From an uncultured Acidobacteriota bacterium (GTDB lineage: Bacteria > Acidobacteriota > UBA6911 > CAINFC01): a DNA stretch of 64,000 nucleotides. The notes below the pieces were generated by a model. The model searched no databases. It had not been told where the DNA came from and was given only the letters and a program-made list of their open reading frames with translations. The translations under genes and the position numbers were made by a program. Shown one piece after another: positions 8,325 to 16,802 of this stretch. The stretch lies in assembly GCA_903847975.1 (NCBI GenBank), contig CAINFC010000149.1, positions 1 to 64,000 on the forward strand, in the 5' to 3' direction. Position 1 is the first letter of the stretch; every line of letters starts with the position of its first letter.

Positions 8325-9485
8325 ATGGGCTTTGAGTTTGCCACCGCCGGGCAGATCCTTTTCGGATCCGGCAGCTTCGAAAGGCTGGGAGGACTGGCTT
8401 CCCGCTTCGGTTGCCGCGCCCTGATCATCACCGGGCGCCAGGGCCGGTTTGACCCGGCCATCCGGGACCGGCTGGAAGCCGCCGGGGTACAATCCTCCTT
8501 TTTCTCCGTTTCCGGGGAGCCGACCGTCGAAACGGTTTCCCGGGGTGTCGAAGCCGGACGGGGCTTCGGGGCCGACCTGGTCGCCAGCATCGGAGGCGGC
8601 AGCGTTCTGGATGCCGGCAAAGCCATCGCCGCCCTGCTGACCAACCCGGGAGAACCTCTGGATTACCTGGAGGTGATCGGACGGGGCAAAGCATGGAGCC
8701 GCCCCTCCCTGCCATATATCGCCGTCCCGACCACCGCCGGAACCGGCACCGAGGTGACCCGCAACGCCGTGCTGACCAGCCCGGAGCACGGGGTCAAAGC
8801 CAGCCTGCGAGGCCCCTGGCTGCTGCCCGCCGTTGCCCTGGTCGACCCGGAGCTCACTTACGATCTGCCGCCGGACATCACCGCCGCCTCCGGCATGGAC
8901 GCCCTGGCCCAGGTGATCGAACCCATGGTCTCGGCGAAAGCCCAGCCGCTGACCGACGCCCTCTGCCGCGAAGCCCTGCCGCGGGCGGCGCGCTCCCTGC
9001 GTCGGGTTTTCGAAGACGGCCGCGACAAGAAAGCCCGCGAGGACATCTGCTTCCTCAGCCTCTGCGGAGGCCTGGCCCTGGCCAATGCCGGGTTGGGAGC
9101 CATCCACGGTCTGGCAGCCCCTCTGGGCGGCATGTTCGCCGCGCCGCACGGGGCGCTCTGCGCCTGTCTGCTGCCCGGCGTGGTTCGGGCCAACCTCTCC
9201 GCCCTGGCCGGCCGGGATCCCTCCTCGACGGCCCTTTCCCGCTACCGGGAAATCGCCGCCCTGCTGACCGGAAGCACTGCCGCCGCACCGGAAGCCGCCG
9301 TCCAGTGGCTTCTGGAAACCCGCTCCCGGCTGCAGATTCCCGGCCTCGCCCGCTACGGCATGCGCCCCGAACATATCCCCGCAGTGGTCGAAAAGGCCCA
9401 GGCGACCAGCAGCATGAAGGGAAATCCGGTTCGCCTTTCCGCGGAGGAGCTGGCAGCCGTCCTGGAGGAGGCCCTGCACCCATGA
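8325..9485 (+). CDS. Iron-containing alcohol dehydrogenase
   Basis: A 386-residue group III (Fe-dependent) alcohol dehydrogenase, a family that interconverts alcohols and aldehydes or ketones with NAD(P). The nucleotide-binding GGGSVLDAGKA is near residue 90. The metal-binding region has ASGMDALAQVIE (Asp) and AIHGLAAPLGGMFAAPHG (two His), as expected. The length is typical. GGGAGAAGGC precedes the ATG. It overlaps the next gene by ATGA, so the two are translationally coupled. The substrate cannot be read from sequence; 1,3-propanediol- or lactaldehyde-type activity and maleylacetate reductase are within the family. Confidence 0.88.
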   Translation: MGFEFATAGQILFGSGSFERLGGLASRFGCRALIITGRQGRFDPAIRDRLEAAGVQSSFFSVSGEPTVETVSRGVEAGRGFGADLVASIGGGSVLDAGKAIAALLTNPGEPLDYLEVIGRGKAWSRPSLPYIAVPTTAGTGTEVTRNAVLTSPEHGVKASLRGPWLLPAVALVDPELTYDLPPDITAASGMDALAQVIEPMVSAKAQPLTDALCREALPRAARSLRRVFEDGRDKKAREDICFLSLCGGLALANAGLGAIHGLAAPLGGMFAAPHGALCACLLPGVVRANLSALAGRDPSSTALSRYREIAALLTGSTAAAPEAAVQWLLETRSRLQIPGLARYGMRPEHIPAVVEKAQATSSMKGNPVRLSAEELAAVLEEALHP

Positions 9486-10138
9486 ACCCTCCCGCCCGAC
9501 AGGACGATTCCGGCTTACGCAGCCCGCATTCCGCCTGCCCGCGCATCCTGGACGTGGGCTGCGGCCGAAAAAAAATCCCCGGCGCCACGGGTGTCGACCG
9601 CCACCCGCTGGAGGGAGTGGATGTTGTCCACAACCTGGAGCAGTTCCCCTATCCCTTTGCGGACGAATCCTTTGACATCATCCACGCCCATCATGTCATA
9701 GAGCACCTGCGGGATCCCGGCGCCTTTATGGCCGAACTCTTCCGGATCGCCGCGGCCGGGTGTTCCCTGCACCTGAGCACGCCTCACTATTCCTCCATGG
9801 GCTCCTGGCGCGATCCGACCCATTTACACCATTTCAGCATCTATACGTTCGAATATTTCACGGAAGAGCATCCGGCCGACTACTATGCCGGCGGTTCGCG
9901 CTGGATCCTGGTCCGGTCGGAAATCCGGATGCTGCGCCTGTGGAAACGGACCGGACTGGAATGGCTCCTGAATCTGCCCAACCGGTTTCCATCCATGCGA
10001 TGGTTCCGGAAGACGTGGGAAGAATATGGCTGTTTTCTTTTCCGGGCCCGGGAAATACGGGTATTGTTTCGCGCCGGGAAGCGCGCCGGCCCGGAGCCGG
10101 GAAAAAGCATAACGCAAGGAGGTTTCAAAAACCAGTAA
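9482..10138 (+). CDS. Class I SAM-dependent methyltransferase
   Basis: A 218-residue protein with motif I ILDVGCG near residue 25, an acidic strand-2 residue in GVDRHP, and the FDIIHAHHVIEHL post-I/motif II pattern of the Methyltransf_11 family. The start at the ATGA overlap with the dehydrogenase gene was chosen because the longer open frame only shadows that gene. The C-terminus (WFRKTWEEYGCFLF) resembles cupin-less small-molecule or glycan methyltransferases. The substrate is unknown. Cytoplasmic; co-transcribed with the dehydrogenase. Confidence 0.8.
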   Translation: MNPPARQDDSGLRSPHSACPRILDVGCGRKKIPGATGVDRHPLEGVDVVHNLEQFPYPFADESFDIIHAHHVIEHLRDPGAFMAELFRIAAAGCSLHLSTPHYSSMGSWRDPTHLHHFSIYTFEYFTEEHPADYYAGGSRWILVRSEIRMLRLWKRTGLEWLLNLPNRFPSMRWFRKTWEEYGCFLFRAREIRVLFRAGKRAGPEPGKSITQGGFKNQ

Positions 10139-10162
10139 ACCTAATTATTACAATACATGCGC

Positions 10163-10191
10163 TTATTCCCGCAAGTGCTGTGTTATATAAT
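10163..10191 (+). promoter_or_regulatory. Sigma70-like promoter before the radical SAM gene
   Basis: TTATTC (10163-10168), a 17-bp spacer and a perfect TATAAT (10186-10191) lie about 70 bp before the radical SAM start. The -35 match is poor. Confidence 0.45.
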
Positions 10192-10259
10192 AATATGGAT
10201 AACCCGGATGAAAAAGCTGTTCATCGGAAACAACAATTCCTTCAGCGTCGAGAAAACTT

Positions 10260-11840
10260 ATGGACGTCAATAAGCACAGAAATACAGGGAAAGGGGAGCC
10301 GGAATTCCCACAAGGCAACGGCGCTCCCGGCCGGTCCCGGTATGAGGCTGTACTAAGTTCGCCCATTACCCGCCGCCTGCTTCAATCCTGGACCGAGCGA
10401 AACGGCAACGGAACCTGCGCTCTGGAAAATATCTTCCGGACCTATGCCAATCCGGAGGCCAACTTTGCGGAGCGGCTGCGCTACTTTCTGCCGCACCGGA
10501 TGATCGACCTTTTCGCCTCCTTTAACAAAGCAGACAAGGAAACTCTACGCCACCGGGTTCTCGGCCACAGGCCTACCGCCCGGACCCTGATCAACACCGC
10601 CCGATCCATCGGAACCTACGGGCTCACCAAGCCGCAGCGCTTTGCCGCGCCGATCATCGTGGTCTGGAATATTACCCAGGCCTGCAACCTGGCCTGCAGG
10701 CACTGCTACCAGGACGCCTCCCGCCGGCTGCCCGACGAGCTGACCCAGCAGGAGCAGCTGGATATTATTGACCAGCTCTCCGAAAATTACGTGGGCATGC
10801 TGGCTTTCGCCGGAGGCGAGCCGCTGATTTCCCGGGAGTTCTGGGAAACATGCCGGTACGCCGTCCAGCGGCACCTGCACGTCACCGTTGCCACCAACGG
10901 AACACTGCTGACCGAAGCCAACGTGACCCGGCTGCGCGAAATCGGCGTCAAGATCATCGAAATCAGCCTGGACAGCACCCGGCCGGAAAAACACAACGCT
11001 TTCCGCGGGAAAGGCATGTGGGAAAAGACGGTGCAGGGTATCCGCAATGCCATAGCCCAGTCGGACGGACGAAACTACCGGGTTTCCGTGGCCTCCACCA
11101 TCACCCGGATGAATTTCGCCGAGCTGGAGGATCTGATCCGCTTTTCCGCCGATCTCGGAGCCCACACTTTCAATGCCTTCAACTTCATTCCCACCGGACG
11201 CGGCAGGAAAATCATGGAGGACGATCTCACCCCCCGGGAGCGGGAGGAAATGCTGGAAATCCTGACCCGGCACATGAACGAGGACCGGATCACGGTGCTC
11301 TCCACCGCCCCGCAGATGGGTCGGGTCTGCCTGGAATCCGGGATGGGTGAGACGGCCCGGATCACCATCGGCCACGGCGGATCGGCCCGCGGCAAGGAGG
11401 TGCAGCTCTATACCGAGTACATCGGCGGCTGCGGCACCGGGCGCTGCTACTGTGCCATCCAGCCCAATGGCCTAGTCACGCCCTGCGTCTTCATGCCCAA
11501 GGTCGTCGGAGACCTGCGCCGGCAGAAGTTTATGGAAATCTGGAAAAACTCCGAATCCTTCCTGGCCCTCTGCGACCGCAACGACCGGACCGACCATTGC
11601 CAGGTATGCACATACAAATTCAAGTGCGGCGGCTGCCGGGCCAGAGCCTTTAATTACACGGGAGATTTCCGCGCCGGAGATCCGGGATGCATTTACAACC
11701 TGAAGCAATGGGAGGAGCTGGTGCAGGAAAGCCAGGAGCACCCTCCGGAAATAGTAGAACCCCTGGCCGCACCCTCCGGAAAGGCCGGGCCTGGCCCCGG
11801 GCCTTTCTCCCGGCAAGGTGCGGAACCGACAACCTATTGA
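10260..11840 (+). CDS. Radical SAM enzyme with SPASM domain
   Basis: A 526-residue protein. About 130 N-terminal residues form an extra helical domain. The radical SAM core follows with ACNLACRHCYQD supplying Cys142, Cys146 and Cys149 for the 4Fe-4S cluster, and the AFAGGEPLI (GGE) motif for SAM. The C-terminal SPASM region has many Cys: GGCGTGRCYC, VTPC, then the DHCQVC and FKCGGC pairs and a last Cys in GDPGC, enough for auxiliary clusters. The family includes peptide-modifying enzymes, anaerobic sulfatase-maturing enzymes and haem-pathway enzymes. No precursor-peptide gene is visible. A sulfatase-maturing role is possible because two sulfatases lie nearby, but the N-terminal extension is not typical for that group. 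Confidence 0.88.
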   Translation: MDVNKHRNTGKGEPEFPQGNGAPGRSRYEAVLSSPITRRLLQSWTERNGNGTCALENIFRTYANPEANFAERLRYFLPHRMIDLFASFNKADKETLRHRVLGHRPTARTLINTARSIGTYGLTKPQRFAAPIIVVWNITQACNLACRHCYQDASRRLPDELTQQEQLDIIDQLSENYVGMLAFAGGEPLISREFWETCRYAVQRHLHVTVATNGTLLTEANVTRLREIGVKIIEISLDSTRPEKHNAFRGKGMWEKTVQGIRNAIAQSDGRNYRVSVASTITRMNFAELEDLIRFSADLGAHTFNAFNFIPTGRGRKIMEDDLTPREREEMLEILTRHMNEDRITVLSTAPQMGRVCLESGMGETARITIGHGGSARGKEVQLYTEYIGGCGTGRCYCAIQPNGLVTPCVFMPKVVGDLRRQKFMEIWKNSESFLALCDRNDRTDHCQVCTYKFKCGGCRARAFNYTGDFRAGDPGCIYNLKQWEELVQESQEHPPEIVEPLAAPSGKAGPGPGPFSRQGAEPTTY

Positions 11841-11848
11841 AATAAATT

Positions 11849-12730
11849 ATGCAGAAAACACGCTCTTCTTCGCGCCGGGAATTCCTGGCCGTTACTTCCA
11901 CCGTGCTGGCTGCCACCGTCCCTTCCCTTGCCGCAGAGGAACCGACCATCGGGCAGGTGATCGAAAGGATCATCGGCCAATGCGCCGGCAAGCCCCTGGC
12001 TCAGACCGTGGACACCCTGAAGACCGGCGACCCGTCCTGGAAAGTCAAAGGCATTTCCACCACTTTCATGGCCACGCGGGAAGTCATCGAAAAAACCGTT
12101 CAGCGCGGCTTCAACTTCATCATCACCCACGAGCCAACCTTCTGGAACCACACCGACGACACGTCCTGGCTGGCGCAGAACCCGGTTTATCTCTCCAAGC
12201 GGCGCCTGGCGGAAGATAATAAAATCGCCATCTGGCGGTGCCACGACTACTGGCACACGCTCAAGCCGGACCCGGTCGTGGCCGGCCTGGCCAAAGCGCT
12301 GGGATGGGAAAAATACATGGATCCGGAAGGCCGGGGGATCTGCACCATCCCCCCCGCTTCCCTTCAGGAGCTGGCGGCCCACTTCAAGGAAAAGCTCGGC
12401 CTGCAGGCGGTTCCCGCCGTGGGTCGGAAGGACCTGGCATGCCGCCGGGTGGCCCTGATCGTCGGCGCCTCCCCGGGCCGCCCGCAAATCAACCTCTTAA
12501 GCCGCCCGGATATCGACGCCCTGGTGGTGGGCGACATCAACGAATGGGAAGGATGCGAGTTTGCCCGCGATGCGGTTCAAGCCGGAATGGGAAAGGGATT
12601 CCTCGTCCTGGGCCACGCCCCCAGCGAGGATCCCGGAATGAAATACCTGGCAGAGTGGCTCTCGCCCCAGCTGCCAGGCGTACCGATCGTTCACATTCCG
12701 GCCAACAGCCCGTTTCACTTCTTTTTGTAG
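11849..12730 (+). CDS. Tat-exported NIF3-like dinuclear metal protein
   Basis: A 293-residue protein starting with a twin-arginine signal: SSRREFLAV followed by an Ala/Val/Leu stretch and cleavage near SLAAEE. The mature part follows the NIF3/YbgI pattern: a helical start, FIITHEPTFW (metal-binding His), WRCHDYWH in the middle, and the C-terminal DALVVGDINEWEG plus FLVLGHAPSED near the second metal site. NIF3 proteins form toroidal hexamers with a di-metal centre; their reaction is not established. Export is unusual for this normally cytoplasmic family. The gene starts 8 bp after the radical SAM gene, so the two probably form an operon. Its 3' end overlaps the convergent DUF4405 gene by 16 bp. 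Confidence 0.8.
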   Translation: MQKTRSSSRREFLAVTSTVLAATVPSLAAEEPTIGQVIERIIGQCAGKPLAQTVDTLKTGDPSWKVKGISTTFMATREVIEKTVQRGFNFIITHEPTFWNHTDDTSWLAQNPVYLSKRRLAEDNKIAIWRCHDYWHTLKPDPVVAGLAKALGWEKYMDPEGRGICTIPPASLQELAAHFKEKLGLQAVPAVGRKDLACRRVALIVGASPGRPQINLLSRPDIDALVVGDINEWEGCEFARDAVQAGMGKGFLVLGHAPSEDPGMKYLAEWLSPQLPGVPIVHIPANSPFHFFL

Positions 12731-13536
12731 CTGCGCATGATTTCCACCAGGTCAAAGGCCCGCTTGCCGGCTTTTTCGGCCGCGTCACGCACCTTGTCAT
12801 CGGCTGAGGCCTGAATCCCCTGGGATTTCAGGGCTTCCAGGGCTTCTTCCGGCGTCAGCAGCAGATCCTTGGCCGCCTGGGCTATGGTTTTCTGCCCCAG
12901 ACCGCCGCCGACGGGATGTCCGCCGTTGGCCGCCGGCTTGGGCAGCAGCAAATTGTAGAGATTCAGGGGGGACTTCCCGGAAGCGGCGGCCAGATCCTGC
13001 AGCTTCTGCTCCGGTCCCAGGACGCCGATCCCGGCGCTCTTCAGGGTATCCACGGCCTTTTCCGGCGACATGGACAGGCGGGTGGCAATTTCTCCGATGG
13101 AAAGCAGCTCCATATGGGCCACCGGCGGCGCCAGGCTGGTATCCTCCCAGGAATTTTTTGCGGTTTCCCCCAGGGAGAGAAATCCGCTGAAAGGCTGCAG
13201 GCCGAAAATCGTACCGCCCAGAACGACCAGCGTCAGAACCAGGGAACCCACTAATTCCCGTGAGGAGGAGGTGCGGGCGGGCATTTTCACCAGGTAGCAC
13301 CAGAACAGCGACCAGTTGAATTTCAGCAGGTGGAACAAGCCGGCAGTCAGGAATACCACGGCCGACAGGTTGTGGATTCCGGTCCATTTCTGTTTGGTCA
13401 GACCCCAGATGCTCCAGTCGGTCCAGTTGGCAATCCGCCCCGGAGGAGAAATGAACAATACGATGCCGGAAATCATCAGAATAACAAAACACCAGGTGAG
13501 CAGGAGGCTGGTGAAAACTTTATAGTTGAATTTCAT
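12715..13536 (-). CDS. DUF4405 membrane protein with duplicated C-terminal helical domain
   Basis: A 273-residue protein. Residues 1-120 hold three or four transmembrane helices (about 7-29, 54-72, 96-116) with His55 and His69, the pattern of DUF4405, a small cytochrome b561-like family that may bind haem. A linker leads to two copies of a roughly 53-residue helical repeat (145-197 and 216-267). They share the scheme: AxxL, (S/T)PExA, LKxxGI, K(L/V)xDxA, GK, L. The soluble part probably faces one side of the membrane as a sensor or binding module. A signal-anchor start (MKFNYKVFTSLLLTW) fits the chosen ATG. A pair of operator-like repeats lies upstream. Confidence 0.75.
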   Translation of the reverse strand: MKFNYKVFTSLLLTWCFVILMISGIVLFISPPGRIANWTDWSIWGLTKQKWTGIHNLSAVVFLTAGLFHLLKFNWSLFWCYLVKMPARTSSSRELVGSLVLTLVVLGGTIFGLQPFSGFLSLGETAKNSWEDTSLAPPVAHMELLSIGEIATRLSMSPEKAVDTLKSAGIGVLGPEQKLQDLAAASGKSPLNLYNLLLPKPAANGGHPVGGGLGQKTIAQAAKDLLLTPEEALEALKSQGIQASADDKVRDAAEKAGKRAFDLVEIMRSYKKK

Positions 13537-13715
13537 GAATGGTTCTCTCCTTTTTTTCTGTTATCGGAAGCGGGTTCTTTCTCTCTTTTTCGTCAGAAGG
13601 AACTGCAAAACGCATGCCGGGCGGACCCCGCAGAAACCAAGTAAAACAAATGCATACAAATCAATATCTTGCATGCCAGGCGCCCAATCTGCCTTTGCTT
13701 GCACCCCTATAAATT

Positions 13716-13762
13716 GCGCAAATATTGCACGAACCATTAAAATAAAGAGCGCAAATATTGCA
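13716..13762. promoter_or_regulatory. Tandem 14-bp operator-like repeats, 33 bp apart
   Basis: GCGCAAATATTGCA occurs exactly twice, at 13716-13729 and 13749-13762. The centre-to-centre distance is 33 bp, close to three helical turns, so a protein could bind both on one DNA face. The first copy overlaps the palindrome TTGCGCAA. A degraded third copy (AATATCTTGCA) lies near 13665. The 317-bp stretch 13537-13853 holds no gene and is A+T-rich; on the minus strand it is the upstream region of the DUF4405 gene. Confidence 0.5.
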
Positions 13763-13853
13763 TAAAAAACGGGCTCTGTGCAAAAAAATCACAGGAAGAG
13801 GAAAAAGACGGCGAGGGTAAGGAAGCAGCAGGAAAAGATGCTGTCGCCATTGT

Positions 13854-14399
13854 TCAGAGATACCGGCGTACTTTTCGGCGATACTCCACGAAGCCGGGAA
13901 AATTCTCCTCCAGGAATTTTTCTTCGGCCAGGATGATCCGGTGATGAAGTAAAACAGTAATGGCGACCGCAGCAGCGTTGACCCAGGAAAAGGCAAAGAT
14001 CAGGGAGGCGCCCATAACCAGGTAGAGGGAAAGGTACAGGGGGTTGCGGGAGACGGCAAAAACTCCACTGGTCACCAGGGCGGTTTTCTCCTCCGGAAGC
14101 CCCATGCGCAGGCTGGAACCCAGGCCGCGGAACGCCAGCGAGAAGAGGACCACTCCGGCGATCATCAGCAGCAGGAAGGCAACCCAGCCGACGACCGGAA
14201 GCTCCCTGCCGCCCCGGGCCGCCGTAGCCATCAGCAGAATCAGGCTGAGCGCCGCAGCCAGCTTGGCCATGAGAAAAAGAGGCCGGGCAATGGGCGGCCT
14301 GCCCAAGGGATTGCACCCGGCGCGCCTCCCGAACCGCACCATCTGCAGAGCCAGGCAGCCCAAGCTGCCGAAAACCACAATTCGCGACAGCCAATCCAC
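13854..14399 (-). CDS. Isoprenylcysteine carboxyl methyltransferase-like membrane protein
   Basis: A 181-residue protein with four or five hydrophobic segments and the C-terminal signature of the ICMT/PEMT family: GVFAVSRNPLYLS (the RNPxY motif), followed by two membrane helices and EEKFLEENFPGFVEYRRKVRRYL. Bacterial members methylate unknown small substrates or lipids at the membrane. The open frame extends into the upstream sulfatase gene. I chose GTG at 14399, just after the sulfatase stop, with GAGGGG about 11 bp upstream; this start is uncertain. Probably co-transcribed with the sulfatase (5 bp gap). Confidence 0.65.
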   Translation of the reverse strand: MDWLSRIVVFGSLGCLALQMVRFGRRAGCNPLGRPPIARPLFLMAKLAAALSLILLMATAARGGRELPVVGWVAFLLLMIAGVVLFSLAFRGLGSSLRMGLPEEKTALVTSGVFAVSRNPLYLSLYLVMGASLIFAFSWVNAAAVAITVLLHHRIILAEEKFLEENFPGFVEYRRKVRRYL

Positions 14400-14404
14400 A
14401 GCCG

Positions 14405-16084
14405 CTATTTCCCCTCCGCGGCCGGTGCGGCCGGCTGATCGGAGCGGGCCAGCCGGTAGGTGTCCTCCGTGTGGCGGTGCCACAGGGCTTCCAGCTCGCG
14501 CACCTTGTCCGGCAACTGCGCCGCCAGGTTGTGCGATTCCCCGCGGTCCCGACTGAGGTCATAAAGCTCCCATTCCCCCTTGGCCGCAGCGACCAGCTTC
14601 CAGTCGCCGACCCGAATGGCGCGGTTCCCCTCGTGCAGCCACCACAGGTACTCATGCCGGACCGTGCCATCACGGCGGAAAGCGGGCAGCAGGCTTTGCC
14701 CCGGCGCCGGTGGCACGAGAGCGCCCTGCATCATGGAGGGTTTCTTTACTCCGCCGGCTTCCAAAAGCGTGGGAACAAGGTCCACCAGGTGGGCGACGTT
14801 GTGCCGCAGCTCCCCGCGAGCCTGCAGCCCGGAGGGCCAGTGAACCAGCAGCGGGGTGCTGATGCCGCCCTCGTGCACCCAGGTCTTATGGCGCCGCAAC
14901 GGGGTATTCGAGGCGCTGGACCAGCCGGGTCCCAGGCAGAGGTAGGTAGCCGCCGAACCCATCGGCGCCGCGGGATCGTGGCCGTCGCCGCGCACCATGA
15001 TTTCCGCACTGGCACCGTTATCGGAAAGAAACAGGATCAGGGTGTTGTCGAGTGCCTTCATCTCCCGGAGCTGCGCGATCACCCGTCCGATTTCCCGGTC
15101 CATGCGGTCCACCATGGCGGCATGAATGGCCATTTTCACGGCCTGGAAATTGCGCTGCGCCCCGGTCAGCTCCTCCCAGGGGAGGGGCCGGTTGATCTCT
15201 CCCGGCCCCAGCTTCTGCAGCGCGTCAGGGAAGTGATAGGGGGGGCCGACCTCCCGCTCCATGGCCGGCAGCAGGTGATGGATGATCCCCGCTTTCTTCA
15301 TCCGCTCGTGCCGCTCGGCCGACATCACGTTCCAGCCTCGCCGGTAGGAATCGCGGTACCGGTCGATGTCCGCCTGAGGGGCCTGCAGGGGAAAGTGAGG
15401 AGAAGTAAAGCAGAGGTAGTGAAAAAATGGCCGCTCCCGGTAATCCCGGGCATGCTCCTTGAGACAGGCGACCGCATGGTCCGCCGCGGCCGCCGTGACG
15501 TAATAGTCGGCGGTCTGTTCGGCCGGCTGCCCTTCGACGGTATTGCCGGCGGCCTTGAAGAAGTTGCTCTGCCCCGCCGAGCCGATATCGAAGCTCCGGT
15601 CGAAGCCGCTTTCGAGAGGCTTGCCGTCGATATGCCATTTCCCGGAGTGGTAGGTGCGATACCCGGCGCCCCGCAGCAGCTCCGAGAGCAGGGGCGCCCA
15701 GACAGGACGACGGCCGGAGGCGCCGCTGGGTACGCCGGGAACCGTGTCGCGCCGGATCTGCTGGGCGTAATAGCCGGTCATCAGCGCCCCGCGGGAGGGC
15801 CAGCAGCGTGCGGTGTTGTAAAACTGGGTAAAGCGCAGTCCCCCGGCGGCCAGGCGGTCCAGGTTGGGAGTTGAGATTTCCCCGCCGTAGCAGCCCAGGT
15901 CGGAATAGCCCAGGTCGTCGGCAACAATGACCAGGATATTCGGCGGGGCTTTTGCCGCCAGGAGCGACGTTCCGGCCGCCAGGAGAAAAAGGCACGCCAG
16001 CACCCATCCTCGCCAACGGCAGAACGGCAGGATCGTTCCGTTTTCCCGGAGGATTGCAACACCCCCATTTTCGGTTTTCTTCAT
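14405..16084 (-). CDS. Secreted sulfatase (arylsulfatase A-like)
   Basis: A 559-residue protein with a Sec-type hydrophobic segment (about 27-44, ending LLAAKA). The mature start is the sulfatase hallmark NILVIVADDLGYSDLGCYGG, whose two Asp bind calcium. The formylglycine motif is CWPSR (Cys94), so the catalytic Cys is intact and needs oxidation by a maturing enzyme. Later family features include FLSDNGA and a GDWKL segment near the C-terminus. It hydrolyses sulfate esters in the periplasm or outside the cell; the substrate is unknown. It is followed by the membrane methyltransferase gene and preceded by the metallo-hydrolase gene on the same strand. Confidence 0.9.
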   Translation of the reverse strand: MKKTENGGVAILRENGTILPFCRWRGWVLACLFLLAAGTSLLAAKAPPNILVIVADDLGYSDLGCYGGEISTPNLDRLAAGGLRFTQFYNTARCWPSRGALMTGYYAQQIRRDTVPGVPSGASGRRPVWAPLLSELLRGAGYRTYHSGKWHIDGKPLESGFDRSFDIGSAGQSNFFKAAGNTVEGQPAEQTADYYVTAAAADHAVACLKEHARDYRERPFFHYLCFTSPHFPLQAPQADIDRYRDSYRRGWNVMSAERHERMKKAGIIHHLLPAMEREVGPPYHFPDALQKLGPGEINRPLPWEELTGAQRNFQAVKMAIHAAMVDRMDREIGRVIAQLREMKALDNTLILFLSDNGASAEIMVRGDGHDPAAPMGSAATYLCLGPGWSSASNTPLRRHKTWVHEGGISTPLLVHWPSGLQARGELRHNVAHLVDLVPTLLEAGGVKKPSMMQGALVPPAPGQSLLPAFRRDGTVRHEYLWWLHEGNRAIRVGDWKLVAAAKGEWELYDLSRDRGESHNLAAQLPDKVRELEALWHRHTEDTYRLARSDQPAAPAAEGK

Positions 16085-16121
16085 CTCCTCTCCTTTTATT
16101 TATATAATGAAGAGCCGGTTT

Positions 16122-16802
16122 TCAACGAACGGCAAAATAGTTGTCGTGCCCGGGAATGACGATATCCGCCAAACGGGCCAGCCGGTCCATGCTGCGTGCC
16201 GCCTCCTTCGGATCGACGGCATTGAAGTAGCTGCGGCGCTCTCTCCAGAAATCGGCGGTGGCCACGGCATCTCCGGCTACGGCGATTCTCTTCTTTCCGC
16301 AGGAAAAAACCAGGCTGTGGTGGGAGACGGTGTGCCCCGGGGTGGCAACCACCCGCGCAAAAGGAAGGAGCGCTTCCCCGGCCGGCTTGATCGGGCGCGA
16401 GCACTTCGAGCCGCGGTTCAGCTCCCCGGCCACCGCCGGTGCCGCAAACCATTCCGCCCGCGGAAAGTGCTCGATGCCGGCCCAGTGGTCGCCGTGCTCG
16501 TGGGTCACGAAGACCGCCCGGATATCCTCCGCCTTTAACCCGGTGCGGCGGTCCAGCTCGCGGGCCATTTCCCCTGCGTCCTTCAGGGAGGGGTCGACCA
16601 GCAGGACCAGGCGGTCACCGGCAATCAGGGTGCAGGTGCAGATGGCGCTGCGATAGGGCTTCTGGTCGGATTCTCCCCAATAGCGGTTCCGGCTGAGGTT
16701 TCCGATGGTCAGCACCGCCCAGCGGCGGGCTTCTTCCATGCCGCCGCCCAGCCCGGCGGCCAGAGCGGTTCCGAGAAAGGTGCGGCGGTTCCCGGGGCTC
16801 AT
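16122..16802 (-). CDS. Tat-exported MBL-fold metallo-hydrolase
   Basis: A 226-residue protein. The N-terminus NRRTFLGTALAAGLGGG is a twin-arginine signal. The metallo-beta-lactamase fold shows THEHGDHWAG (HxHxDH zinc motif), ATPGHTVSHH (third His), AVAGDAVATADF (bridging Asp) and a last VIPGHDNYF (His). The substrate is unknown; the fold covers lactonases, thioesterases and sulfatases. The start was placed at the ATGA overlap with the aldo/keto reductase stop, since the longer frame only shadows that gene. The overlap implies translational coupling with the reductase. Confidence 0.82.
   Translation of the reverse strand: MSPGNRRTFLGTALAAGLGGGMEEARRWAVLTIGNLSRNRYWGESDQKPYRSAICTCTLIAGDRLVLLVDPSLKDAGEMARELDRRTGLKAEDIRAVFVTHEHGDHWAGIEHFPRAEWFAAPAVAGELNRGSKCSRPIKPAGEALLPFARVVATPGHTVSHHSLVFSCGKKRIAVAGDAVATADFWRERRSYFNAVDPKEAARSMDRLARLADIVIPGHDNYFAVR

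Noticed and set aside
8082-9479. 465-codon open frame on the minus strand opposite the alcohol dehydrogenase
   Set aside because: Gly/Gln/Ala-rich shadow translation of GC-rich coding DNA; the plus-strand frame has clear dehydrogenase motifs.
13777-13795. CTGTG-N9-CACAG as a CRP-type site
   Set aside because: The spacing is one base too long for the TGTGA-N6-TCACA consensus and the inner bases do not match.
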